From Proales similis (Eukaryota; Rotifera; Eurotatoria; Ploima; Proalidae), in NCBI GenBank assembly GCA_019059635.1, contig JAGVRJ010000006.1, positions 186,001 to 250,000 of the forward strand: a stretch of DNA of 64,000 bases, given 5' to 3'. Under the pieces are notes generated by a model. It saw only the letters and a list, made by a program, of their open reading frames with translations. It made no database searches and had not been told where the DNA came from. Shown here piece by piece: positions 11,945 through 22,067 of the stretch; within the stretch, counting starts at the first letter, position 1, and every line of letters starts with the position of its first letter. A program made the translations under genes and the position numbers.

Positions 11945-13518
11945 TCAAGAAGAGAGTGCGTTGTGTGCGCCGCATTCTTTCAAGTGCTTCTTGTATGGCG
12001 GCTTGAGTTTGAACGATTTGCCGCAGCTTTCACACTGGTAAGGCCGCTCGTCCGAATGAGTGGCCTGATGGTACTTGAGACTGGCCATTTGACTGAACGA
12101 CTTGCCGCACAGGTCGCATTTGAACGGCTTGTCGCCCGTGTGGATTCGCATGTGCTGTCGCAGGATGTTCTGCGTTTTGAAGGCACGCTGGCACACCCGG
12201 CACACATTTCGGCTAGTGTCGGGCGCGAACCGGGCCCGAGCCTCACTCGAGCCGTTCGACGTATCAGCTTTTGGCGCGAAGCTCTCATAAGCCGGAGTCG
12301 GATGCGTCGTCAAAGGCGGATACAAACCGTTTAACTCGAGTCCAGCGCCATTATTCTCCTCATGCTCCGCTTCGCACTCGTCGTCAACAGTAGAGTCGAA
12401 CGACTCGACCAGTTTGAGTGCTTGCTCGCTCATTTCGTTGCTGCTCATTTGCTCGGCCTTCTGACGCATGTTCCACTGCTGGATTACTTTGAAAGGGGTC
12501 GATTCGATCGCCTTCGGTCGCTTGCGTGATTGGCCATCTCAACGCTTACCTTTGAGACTGTCGACAAGCGTCTGATCGCCGGTCTGGTCGGTCGGCGCAC
12601 GTGTCGCTCGATCGCTCTCGTCTGCCTGAAGATCATCGGAAAAGGAATAGCGGCTCGGTTTCTGCATTTGTTTCACCGTTAAAATCGCAACTGCAAATTA
12701 TGGAGCATCGACTCACATTGCTTTTGCGTTTATTGTTTTTCTGGCTCTGGTGGCTGCTGCTGTTGTTGTCCACGCTGCGGCACGACTCTGGCGAGTGTGT
12801 CTCATCGTTCTTTGCATTGCAATTACTCATTATTCATGACGATGAGCGAGTAGCCAAATTTCGCAATTACACTCACAAGGCTTGTGCCAGGCTCGGCACC
12901 GCAGTTGCCTGTGCTGCTGGCCGACGAGGGAAATGTTTGCGAAATGCTCCACAGCAGCTTGAGTAGGTCGCCGTTTGAATTCGCCTGGATTTGACGGATG
13001 AACGTGGCGACGAGCTGCTCAACAGGCAAGTTCTGCTGCTGCGGCTCATGATAAAATCGGCCCAGTGGCGACTCACAGTCCTCGTTCGTCGAAGAATTTG
13101 ACGCCACCACCATCGGCTCTCTCACTCGGGCCAGTCTCAAGGTTCGACCCAGCTTGCCACTCAGCTGAGCTTGAATGCGCTTCGCCTCGCCCAAGTGCGA
13201 CTCGATCGTGTCTACTTGTTGCACGCATGAATCACAGATTTTAAAATGGCCGCATCTCTTGCCGCTGCTCAGCAGCTTTCTAAAGCGAGCGCAGCCGCTC
13301 AGAGCATTGCCCACTCGTCTCAGCAAAGGACCGGTGACTAGCTGCGGCGACTTTCCCTGCCTGCTGTGCGCTCGGCTGCTCAAGTAGTGGAAGCGAGTGC
13401 TCAGGCGCGCACCTTTCCAGTCAAGCAACAGCCTGTAGCAGAGCACGCATCGCTTGGAGAGCTGCTTGGTGTCCAGCTTTTGTTTACTCTTACTGTTCGT
13501 CTTGCCGGTCGTCTTCAT
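11945..13518 (-). CDS. C2H2 zinc-finger protein with an N-terminal ZAD-like cysteine module
   Basis: Exons on the minus strand: 12877-13518, 12717-12809, 12550-12661, 11945-12486, giving 462 residues. Introns are 67, 55 and 63 nt. The start is the first in-frame ATG (MKTTGKTNSK); an upstream non-coding exon is possible. The C-terminus has three tandem fingers: CRVCQRAFKTQNILRQHMRIH, a second with CDLCGKSFSQ, and a third with CESCGKSFKL ending in HLKEC, so its last ligand is Cys. Linkers are of the TGDKPF/SDERPY type, consistent with sequence-specific DNA binding. Near the N-terminus CVLCYRLLLDW and CGHFKICDSCV form two CxxC pairs about 75 residues apart. This resembles the zinc-finger-associated (ZAD) domain used for dimerisation. 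The ZAD call is an inference. The region between is low in complexity and rich in Ser and Gln. Probably a nuclear transcription factor; I do not recognise the ortholog. Confidence 0.8.
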
Positions 13519-14328
13519 TCCGCTTGAACATGCTAATACTGTCAACAGAGAGAGTGCGGGTCTTTGAGGCGATTTGAATGTAAAGCCGGTTGGTTTGTCT
13601 CTTCGACCGGGTGGATGTTCAGCGGATGCAAAATGGAATGCAAATGAGCGCCGCGACGTCTAAAAACGCTACAAAATAGACGCGATCATAGACAAATAGA
13701 TAAATCATTGACAATTCATTCGAAAAAGAGCGTTAGCTCGGCTGTGTGAAGCCGCTCAGGGCTGCGCAATTTTGTAATGATGTTGAAAAAAGCAACTCAA
13801 AGAGGAGCAGAAGGAGGAGAGAGAGAGAGAATTCATAATGCTTTCGCTCGCACAAAAGATTAGAAATCAACGAGAAGAAGAATTTGAACGAGAAAAAAAG
13901 AAATGATAAAAAACAATAGCACCACGACCACCGGCTCCAACACCATTAGGCCGATCACAAGCGCAAGCAGAGGAGCCGGTGGCGGCAATTGGTGTTTGTG
14001 TGTGTGTGTGTGTCGAATTTGGATGATAAGCGCGAGTGAGATTGGCTCGCTTTATCTGTGCTAGTGCAGCACGCGCACTCTTACCAGCGTTTGTAGTCGA
14101 ACGACCAGAACGAAAGAATATTGTGCAAGAGGCCTGCAATAATCTAAATGGCGGCAACATTAACAAGATGAACGCACTGGCACATTCGTCCTTCTCTCTC
14201 AACCCATGCACACACACACACACACACACGCACGCTCACGGCCGCACTCAAACTCACCAGTGCATTGCGTCGCATCACAAGACCGCGTATTATTCGTTAG
14301 ATTCGCAGCGATCGATCGATTTCGGTTG
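13519..14328. other. Intergenic region with simple repeats
   Basis: This region lies upstream of the zinc-finger gene. It has a GA tract at 13818-13830, a (GT)n run near 13996-14013 and a (CA)n run near 14212-14229. The GT and CA runs are complementary and about 200 bp apart. I see no coding exon. Confidence 0.4.
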
Positions 14329-14621
14329 CTACAAATTCCAATTGTCTAATGTGGGGCGTCTAACGCGCTGATGCTTTTGCATGTCGATGGAAAGGCAACA
14401 TACGAGCACCGACACGATGATGACGACGACGACAACGACGACGACAATCACAAAGAACAAGACCCAAATGAGTAGCTGAAAAATTGCAAGAAAAATTTAC
14501 AATTCATAATTAGAACGAAACACTTGAGCAGAATAAATTAGCTTACAAACAGCGTGCTGTACTCCGCCGTTACTTTTAAATTCCTACCTGAGTGTTCGAA
14601 CGGCATAATATTGTGTGACAT
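14329..14621 (-). CDS. Candidate small single-pass membrane protein (about 68-73 residues)
   Basis: Two minus-strand exons are joined by good splice sites: 14548-14621 (or from ATG 14606), donor TTT|gtaagc, acceptor tttttcag| and 14329-14475. Exon 1 encodes MSHNIMPFEHSGRNLKV and ends AEYSTLF. Exon 2 begins LLIWVLFFVIVV, runs through a long Val/Ile stretch to a CC pair, and ends with a basic tail (KHQRVRRPTLDNWNL) and TAG. The layout is a short extracellular end, one hydrophobic helix and a basic cytosolic tail. That is typical of small membrane regulators, but I recognise no family. Part of the Val run comes from a GAC/GTC triplet repeat, so the hydrophobicity could be a by-product of simple sequence. 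Exon boundaries are inferred and other upstream exons may exist. Confidence 0.33.
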
Positions 14622-16560
14622 TATACAATATGCGAGTTGAACACGCGTCTTGTACAGGTTGCTCGCTGCCTCCCTCCCTGTGCCTCTCTCCATCTCTCTC
14701 TCTCTCTCTTTCTGGCTCAATCACTCGCTGTCGGCCTCCCTCTCGCTCTCCCTGGGTCTCAATAACGAAAATAAAATCAAATGTTTGCAAAATTTGGGTC
14801 ATAATTTCTTCGGCCCACAAGAGAGGTGATTGCATAATTCTAAAAATGAAAAAGATTTAACGTCACACGAAAATTGACATGGAGCTGGCATGCCCACTAA
14901 AGAACTCGTTCGAACAGCTCACAAGGACCACAAGGGCTGAGAGCTCGACCGATCGCCTGTTTCATGCGACTGCTGGGCGCGCGCTTCCATGTTTTGCGGA
15001 TTATAAAGCCGCTCTAAACACGTTCAGTTCGACAAATGAAATATTCAAAGCCCACACCAAACGCCGACATGGCAAAATAAAATAAAAGGAGTGTGAGCCA
15101 GAGAGAGAGAGAGAGAGAGAAGGGGATGTATGAAGGCAGTCGGCTTTCAAATTTACCTGTTTTGTAGCCCTCGCTTATGCTAATTCGCGCGATCAAATAG
15201 GAGAGAGAAAAAAAAAAACATTTTTTTTTCCATTTTTTTGTGACTACCATTTTTACAATTATAATTCGCCAATCTTGATTTCGAAAGGTCCCTCCATTAT
15301 GTAATTTAGAGCCGATGTTGTTTTTTGTGTGTGTGTCGGATCGACTAGGTGCGTTTGAATAAGAGAGCAGAATTTGCACAGCGCACATTTTAATGCGCAT
15401 CAACGCGCGTTGTATTATAATTGGAAAGCAAATCGAAAGTGGCAAAGTAAAGCCCGAGTCGTGCAGTGCCGAGTCGTCATGAAGAGTCTCGATGTTGTTG
15501 TGCTGCTGCTGCTGCTGCTGCTGCTGCTGCAAGAACATTACAGCGTCAATATTTCGTATTAGCCCGCAAGAAACGACGCAGCATACAAAATCGATTTTGC
15601 TCCAATTTTGCATAAGCTCGACTCGAATGCCTTCACTTCCCTCTTTCTTCTTCTTTTAGGTCTCATTCGGTTTTGATTTTTGCATAAAAAATTGACGCCG
15701 ATTCGCACCTTTGTTCGACTCGACATTTTCTTCCAATGCCAACTTGAACCAACCGTTCTCTGCATCGGATTTCAATTCACTTGGATGCGATCAAAATGTT
15801 TATTTCATTGATTAATAGACATTCGATTGACTAGCGAACTTGGCGATTTATTTACTGCCTGGCTAGAACACCGGCGCTGGCCGAAGCGAACAAGTCACGT
15901 TGAACAGGAAAAGCCGCCGCAATTTGGCCAAATTGGCGCTCTAATGTCGCATCCAGTTCTCTGCTTGCATTCCGGCTCCGGTTCAGAATAATTAAAAGAG
16001 CAGAAAAAGCAGCCGGACAATTAAAGTCAGAAGGTCTGTGCTGGCCTCTGCGCCCTTTTGCAGACGAGCGAAAAGGAGCAGGAGGAAGAAGAGGAGATTG
16101 AACGCAGCGTTGACTGTGGACAGCAATGTTGTTCTCTTGCCTTGACATTCAGCGCACTTGAGTGTAAAGATTGAGGCGATCGAACGCAATAGTGAGCGAG
16201 AAATACAAAGCGAACTGAAGTGAAACGACAGAAACGAAGAACGACAAAAGAAAAAAACAAAAACTATGAGGGCGAGTGTATATTTGGAAATCATACAGGT
16301 CCTAAAGGGAGAAAGGCGTCGACTTGGCTTGTTGGTAGACGACCAGGTCGAAACGATCAGTGCCTGAGATCGCATATTTACATTTTGCTCATTGCTGAAG
16401 AGAGACAAGGTAAGAAGAAGAGTGAGAGTCAGAGCGAGAGCCAGCTAGAGAGAGAGAGAGAGAGAGAGGACCAGAGAGCATGAAAAAGAGGAAGGGGAAG
16501 AGAAGCAGAGAGGGGCAAAGAGCGGCCGGCAGGAGTAAACACGTGGAGAGGAGCACACGT
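14622..16560. other. 1.9 kb intergenic region rich in simple sequence
   Basis: The stretch contains CT-rich sequence (14690-14750), GA tracts (15100-15121 and 16446-16468), a (CTG)10 run (15498-15531) and A/T homopolymers. A minus-strand frame ends in a stop at about 15853 just before AATAAA-type signals. No convincing start or upstream exon could be tied to it, so no gene is called. The right end may contain the 3' UTR of the p66 gene. Confidence 0.4.
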
Positions 16561-18202
16561 CTAAGAGTTCCTCCACTGGTTGGCTGCTTGGGGCGATGCG
16601 CCCGGCTGCATGTTCATGTAGGCGGCCAGAAGTGAGTTGAAGCCGTTCGCTTGTGGCGCGTTGAACAGATTCTGGAGCAGCGCTTGCGGTCCGGCTTGTT
16701 GAGCAGACGACTGCTGCAGAGCGTTGAATGCGCTCATGGGCGAGAGGCCGCCGCCAGCGCCAAACGGAAAACTCTGCGCAGCAGCGGCCGCCATCAGAGT
16801 GGCGAGCTGATTAAGAGAGCCGCCACCGCCAGCAGCTGCTGCTGCGGCCGCCGCCTGGCCAAGGTGGTGAGGCAGCGACTGGAAGGGCGACGCGGGCGAG
16901 CCGAGCGTGGAAGCTCCCATCGCCGGTGAGCCGTTTCCTCGGCCAGTCGAACGTTGGCCGTTGGCATTGCTTCTCTTGGCCGAGGCCGGCGTGGCGTTGT
17001 TCGACGACGCGTTTGAACGCATCAGGTTGGGAGCGCTGGCCCGGTTCTGACTGGCCACGTTGCGCAATGATGTCGGAGTGGCCGCCCTTTGCTGATTGGA
17101 GGACGGTGGCCTGCCTTTGTTCGGCACTGAATTTACCACAGCCGTCGGCGTTCGCTGCACTACTCTTGTCGGCGCTGCTTGTTGACTCGATTGCACGGCC
17201 GGCGAAGACGATTGCGATGAATTTTGCTGCTGCTTCTGTTGTTGCTGTGATTCGAATAGCTTCTGCTGTTCGGCCAGAATCTGCTTTTCGATCGCTTCTT
17301 TGTCCTGAACCGCTTTGAGGAATGCCTGCTTGAGACGAGCGCTGTGCTCAGTCTTGATCACTTTCTTCTCGACGCCTTTAAGGCACTTTTCGCACAATAC
17401 GACTCCTTTGGAGTCTTTGCGCCACTGGGGCGTGTGGTCAGTGCCACATTGGCCGCAGACGAGCGGATACTCGTACACGACCTTGACTGGTTCCTCTGTG
17501 GCACTCGGCTGCTGCTGTTGCTGCTCTTCCTTTTCCTGTTTCTGTTGCTGCTGCTGTCTTTTGGAGGTGAGGTCCTCGTAGACGCACTTGACCACTTCGT
17601 CGAGTCCGAGGCACATCAGGAACTCGGTTGAGTTGGCGCTCGGCACGAAGAATATGTCAGAGGCCGGCGGCGTGGGCATCTCGATCTTGGCCAACGAGCG
17701 CTCAAACTCGCGCCTCACCAGCTGGGTGACCATCTCTTGCTGTGACTTTTTTATCTCGGCCAGTGTCATGGGCGAAGGGCTTGGCACTGAGGGCCAATTA
17801 GACCAGACAAGTGGAATGGCTCAAGCAGGGGCACTTACTTCGGGTTCGCTCGGCGGGACTTGGCGACGGCTGGCCGCGGACTGGCTCAGGCCTGTTGTTG
17901 GCTGTTCTTTGTGGCGGAGGCGGCGGTGCGGCGCTCGGTGTCGGACTCGGTCTGGCCGGTTTGGCTATTTTGCTCGCCACGCCATTTTGCGGTGCTGCCA
18001 CGGCCGCTGCGGCTCCGATTGCCGACGAAGACGAGGAGGAAATGTGCTGCGAGTAGTAGAGACGCTTGAGCAGCATGAGCTTGGCCTCTTCGTAGCCGAG
18101 CTCGAGCTGAATGCGTCTGAGACGGCGTTGCTTGATCGCCGCCGCATCGACGGCCAGCGGCTTCTCGTCGTCCACCAGCGCTCGCTTCTTTACCTCCAGC
18201 AT
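16561..18202 (-). CDS. GATAD2: Transcriptional repressor p66 / GATAD2, NuRD complex subunit
   Basis: Exons on the minus strand: 17839-18202 and 16561-17786 with a 52-nt intron, giving 529 residues. p66 proteins bridge MBD2/3 and CHD4 in the NuRD chromatin-remodelling and deacetylase complex. The N-terminal coiled-coil CR1 region is visible (RLRRIQLELGYEEAKLMLLK, residues ~28-47); in known members it binds MBD2/3. The GATA-type zinc finger at about residues 231-256 reads CGQCGTDHTPQWRKDSKG and then LCEKC, followed by the family's Lys-rich helix (TEHSARLKQAFLKAVQ). The rest is low complexity: poly-Gln before the finger, poly-Ala/Gly and Ser/Asn-rich sequence after it. The start ATG (MLEVKKRALVDD) is the first in frame. 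Vertebrates have two paralogs (GATAD2A/B); this single copy cannot be assigned to either. Confidence 0.92.
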
Positions 18203-18983
18203 TGTATAGACGGCGATTTGCGATAAATGGCGGCTAAAACGAGCGAGAAATCAACTAATTATAATTAGAGAGAGAGCGTGTGTGTGTGTGTGTGCACAGT
18301 CAAACTAGACAAGCAGTGCCACAGCCGCCATTTTAGTTTTGCGGGGGCGCGGCCGCACCGACGTCGACCATGCGCGTTCGTTGCGAATTCGATTCACTGG
18401 CATGTCGTCGTCGGTGGCGGTCTCACAAATTATTTAAAGAAGACGAGCGAGGCATATGAAGGCAAGTTGAAGACTGGCGCCTGGCTAGGGCGCACAAGGA
18501 CACCTCGCTGCTTAATGAGGATGAGCGCGCGGCCGTATACTCGGCTGCGATATGATTAGCGAGGCAAGTTTGAATCGGATTAACGAGACTCGAAATGCTG
18601 CGCGGCTACCGATCTCTCTCCCTCTCTCTCTCTGTCCGTGTGCTCTCCACTTCTAGTCGGTCTTAACGAGAACCGGCCATGGGTCCAACCCAGCCCCGAC
18701 CAAGCAGCCAACCGAATGATCGACAACGACGACGAATGCAGTGAATGAATGCATGCAGCGACGCGATTAATAATCATAATTGTTTGGCGCAAACGAAGAG
18801 AGAGAGAGAGAGAGAGTTGCAAATAAATAGAAAAGAAGGGACAAAGAACAAACGGAGTGCACGATAGAAATTCAGCAGCTCTCACCATACACACAAACAC
18901 ACACGGAGAAATAAACAAGAAAAAGTGAGCAGGGCATTTTGACGGGCCGGAGCCGGAGACTAAATCGTTTGTGTTGCAGAGCA
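18203..18983. other. Divergent intergenic region between p66 and Elongin C
   Basis: This presumably contains both promoters and the Elongin C 5' leader. The leader has a likely intron acceptor (tgttgcag) 3 nt before the Elongin C ATG. It has (TG)n at 18280-18294 and GA/CT tracts at 18615-18635 and 18798-18815. No further gene is visible. Confidence 0.45.
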
Positions 18984-19412
18984 ATGGACGTGTCAGCAGG
19001 CAGCGGAGAGGCGTCAAACAAAAAGAGCCAGCTGAAGATGGGCTCGTGCGAGGGCCCCAACGCCGCCTACGTGAAGCTGATCTCGTGCGACGGCCACGAG
19101 TTCATAATAAACCGCGAGTACGCCATGACGTCGGGCACGATCAAGGCGATGCTGAGCGGGCCAGGCCAGTACTCGGAGAACGAGACCAACGAGATCTTGT
19201 TCCGCGAGATTCCGTAAGTCGTTCGCCCTTCTTCTACTCGCCTCCTGTCTCCTGAATTGCGCGCTCTTAGCTCTCACGTGCTGCAGAAAGTCTGCATGTA
19301 CTTCACCTACAAGGTCCGCTACACAAACAGCTCGACCGAAATTCCGGACTTTCCTATTCCGCCCGAGATCGCGCTCGAGCTTCTCATGGCCGCCAACTTC
19401 CTCGACTGCTGA
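18984..19412 (+). CDS. ELOC: Elongin C
   Basis: Exons: 18984-19213 and 19271-19412 (57-nt intron), giving 123 residues. Elongin C is the Skp1-like adaptor. It pairs with Elongin B and links BC-box substrate receptors such as VHL and SOCS proteins to Cullin 2/5 ubiquitin ligases, and it is part of the Elongin (SIII) elongation factor. The sequence is unmistakable from about residue 20 on: [32 protein letters not shown], then [20 protein letters not shown] and a C-terminal [10 protein letters not shown], the canonical family ending. The family usually has about 112 residues, and the extra N-terminal residues are Ser/Gly-rich. An AATAAA signal lies at 19507-19512, about 95 nt after the stop. The gene is convergent with DHRS1. 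Confidence 0.98.
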
Positions 19413-19602
19413 GAAGGCGCGACGCCGCCCATTTTGACCTACACTCGTCTAATATCTTTTTCTCCATTGAGAGACTCACTCAAATATTTAATTTTGTGCG
19501 CGCTTGAATAAACGCTTCAATAACAACAACAACAACAACAACCGTAGCTCGCCCTCTCTTGTCGGGTCGGTCAGTTTATTTGAAAGCAGAAACAGCAGCC
19601 GG

Positions 19603-20798
19603 CTAGAATTTGGTGTTTAGGATGTCTACGATGAACTGCGGCACTTTGACAAAGTTGGGCACGAAGCCGGCGATGAACTTGAGGCTGTCGGGCAGGACGT
19701 AGTTGGCCAGGATGGCGTTCAGCTGCCGGTAGCTGGGAATCACGCGTCCGTCCACGTCCTTGATGCCGTGCCTTTGCGCAAAGTCGGCCGCCACGATCAC
19801 TCTGGACGTGTATTTCATCACGTTGGCATCAGTGGCCAGTGCGACCACCACCTTGCCGCTGAACTCGATCGACTCGGCGTCCTGGAATATTTTTCTAAAC
19901 GTCAGTCCCTGAGATTGGTCGATTATGAGAAATGGGCGTCCAGAAAGAGGCCACAGGCCCCAGAGAGAGAGAGAGAGAGAGTCACCTTTCTGGCGGCGTT
20001 GGTTTCTTTCGCCTCTTCGCTTGTCGTCTTGAGCTTTTGATCAATGATCTCGGTCTTGACTGCGCCCGGGTAGATGCTGACCATGGCCACGTTGTGCTTC
20101 TTCAGCTCAATGCCGCAGTCGTGCGCCATCCGGTCGACAGCCGCTTTGCCTACTCCGTACGCCACGTTGAATATGTAGTTCAGGCCGCCCAGACTCGACA
20201 CGTTCACAATCAGGCCCTGCTTGCGCGGCACCATCATTCGCGCCGCATACACTGTGCAGATGTAGTGATTGCGCAGGCCGACGTTGTTTATGTCGTCCCA
20301 GATCTCCGGCTTGGTCTCCCAGAATTTCAGCGACGTCGAGTTGAATATGTCCTTGACACACGCACGAGATAAAGAGACGATCGATGCGTCGTCTAGAGAC
20401 GTCTGTTTGCTTGCCGCTTACATTCACCGCCTTGTAGGCGTTGTTGACCAAAATGTCCAGTCGACCGTCTTGTTCTTTTTTGATGCGCTCGAACAGATTG
20501 GCGATCTGAAGGTCGTCCTCGTGGTCGACCTGCACCGGCACGCATTGTCCGCCTCGGTTTCTGATCTATTCCAAAGCCAAACAGTCAAGCAACTGCCCAC
20601 AGGCAAAATAGAGAGAGAGAGTGGAACCTCGTTGGCAGTCTCCTCAAGCGAGCCGAGCGACTGAGGCGACGCGTTCAGCGTTCGTCCGGTGATGTAAACA
20701 GTGGCTCCGGCCTGTCCGAGCTGAAGTGCGATGCCTTTACCGATTCCCCTGGTCGCTCCTGTCACAAGCGCTATCTTGCCTGCCAATGGCTGTGTCAT
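19603..20798 (-). CDS. DHRS1: Dehydrogenase/reductase SDR family member 1
   Basis: Exons on the minus strand: 20628-20798, 20422-20565, 19986-20351, 19603-19908, giving 328 residues. It is a classical short-chain dehydrogenase/reductase with an NAD(P)-binding Rossmann fold. The cofactor loop is TGATRGIGKG (residues ~13-22), the structural motif is NNAY, and the catalytic Ser and YGVGK (YxxxK) are both present. The DHRS1-specific WDDINNVGLR and the second half (SGKVVVALATDANVM, DVDGRVIPSY and a C-terminal NTKF) identify this subfamily rather than HSDL2 or generic SDRs. DHRS1 has been reported to reduce some steroids and xenobiotics; the substrate here is unknown. The third intron (minus-strand order) starts with a (CT)n tract. 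A minus-strand AATAAA lies at 19575-19580, so this 3' end nearly abuts that of Elongin C. Confidence 0.94.
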
Positions 20799-21104
20799 TT
20801 TTCACTCTGGCAAATCTTCTCAACGACAATTGTTTGAAACTAAGCGACCGCAACAGATTTCAAGACGAAGAATTTCTTCGGCTCAAGACTTTGAACTCGC
20901 CCTCTCTCTCTCTCTCCTCACACACGCCAATTATCTAACCAGCCGAATAAAGAATGTGTGTGTGTGCGCGTGCGTTGCTCGACACTTGCATCATTCCAAG
21001 TCAAATTTATTGACACTGCAGTCTGCGCTGGCAGATCTGTAGAACAGAGTTGAAAATATTCCACCAAAGGTTAAGGGCCCAAAGCCGCCTTACTCGCTGA
21101 ATGT
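20799..21104. other. Short intergenic region: DHRS1 promoter and ERICH2-like 3' end
   Basis: Both flanking genes are on the minus strand. A minus-strand AATAAA lies at 21006-21011, about 95 nt after the ERICH2-like stop. There are CT and TG tracts at 20901-20915 and 20953-20962. Nothing else is apparent. Confidence 0.45.
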
Positions 21105-21844
21105 CTATTTAGGCTGCTGACGGGCCGAGTAGGTTCGCGGTGTTTGAATGTCATCGTCGTCGTCGTACGAGTCGTTCTGGCCACTGAATCGCTGGCCAAC
21201 CGCTTGCTTGTCTTCTGAGCCAGCGCGGTCGTCGTCAGTCTCCTCGTCATCTTCGTCCTCGTCGTCCTCGTCGTCGTCGTCGTCCTCTTCTTCCTCGCTG
21301 CTAGTCCCATCGCTGCTAGTCTCATCGCTGCTCTCGTCCTCGTCGCTGCTGCTCTCTTCGGTCAGCATTTGCTCGATCAGAGGCAGATACTGTTTGGCCA
21401 GCTCGTTGTTCGGCTCGTACATTAAGATGAAATTGCAAAGCTTGAAAGCGCTCGGCCAGTTCTTGCCCATCACATAAACTAGGAACTAGAGGCCGCGATG
21501 AGAGGCGCAGATTAAACCAAACCCGAGCGCCGTCCTACCTCCTGAAGAAGCTCATTGGGAGCTCTCAGCTGTGCCCTCACGTCCGAGTCGCTCTCGTCGT
21601 CCGACTCGCTGCTCTCTTCCGTTTTGCTCTGTTTGACTGGCGCCGGGCTGTTGGAGGCTTTGGCGAGCTCGTGGCCACTGGCCACCGATTGCCCAGCTGC
21701 GCCATTCACTTGTCCCGATCTAACGGCGCTGGCTCGCTTCTGCTCGAGCTCCAACTTTTTGAGACGATCGCTCAACAGTTGGTATCTCTTTTCAAACTTT
21801 TCCTTCTCTATCTGGTCTTGGCTTTTCTCCACGTTCATCTTCAT
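21105..21844 (-). CDS. ERICH2: ERICH2-like acidic protein (glutamate-rich protein 2)
   Basis: Exons on the minus strand: 21539-21844 and 21105-21485 (53-nt intron), giving 228 residues. The start is taken at MKMNVEKSQDQ, the first in-frame ATG; the frame is open a little further upstream. Residues 5-40 are a charged helix (KRYQLLSDRLKKLELEQKR). The one conserved block, about residues 95-140, reads ELLQEFLVYVMGKNWPSAFK followed by LCNFILMYEPNNELAKQYLP and LIEQML. It looks like a TPR-type helical pair and matches the conserved C-terminal part of vertebrate ERICH2. The remainder is a run of Glu, Asp and Ser (about residues 145-195). Function is unknown; in vertebrates the gene is reported to be testis-enriched, which would suit its neighbour MYCBPAP. 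The family call rests on one block. Confidence 0.6.
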
Positions 21845-22067
21845 GCAGATGGACCGCTGATTTCCTTCACCGTTCAAATGTCCGCTCGCCCGTAAGACAG
21901 AACGCTAGAAACGCCGAGTTGCCAAGCAACTAGACTCCGAGAGAGAACTAAACGAACATGAGCGCGACAATGACGCAGCAGAAATCTGATATTCATCTGA
22001 GCCGATTGCATCGCCAGAAACAAAGAAATTTGCCGAGAAGTACTCGCCAATGCATTTATTGTCCAAT

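Noticed and set aside
15498-15531. (CTG)n run as part of a poly-Gln protein
   Set aside because: The surrounding frames are broken by AT-rich, homopolymer-rich sequence and show no domain. Treated as a microsatellite.
15853-16408. Minus-strand open frames ending just before AATAAA-type signals
   Set aside because: The frame looked like a terminal exon, but no ATG, acceptor or partner exon in a consistent phase could be found.
16676-17575. Plus-strand ORFs opposite the p66 gene
   Set aside because: Antisense shadows of Gln- and Ala-rich coding sequence; the minus-strand frame has the GATA finger and CR1 helix.
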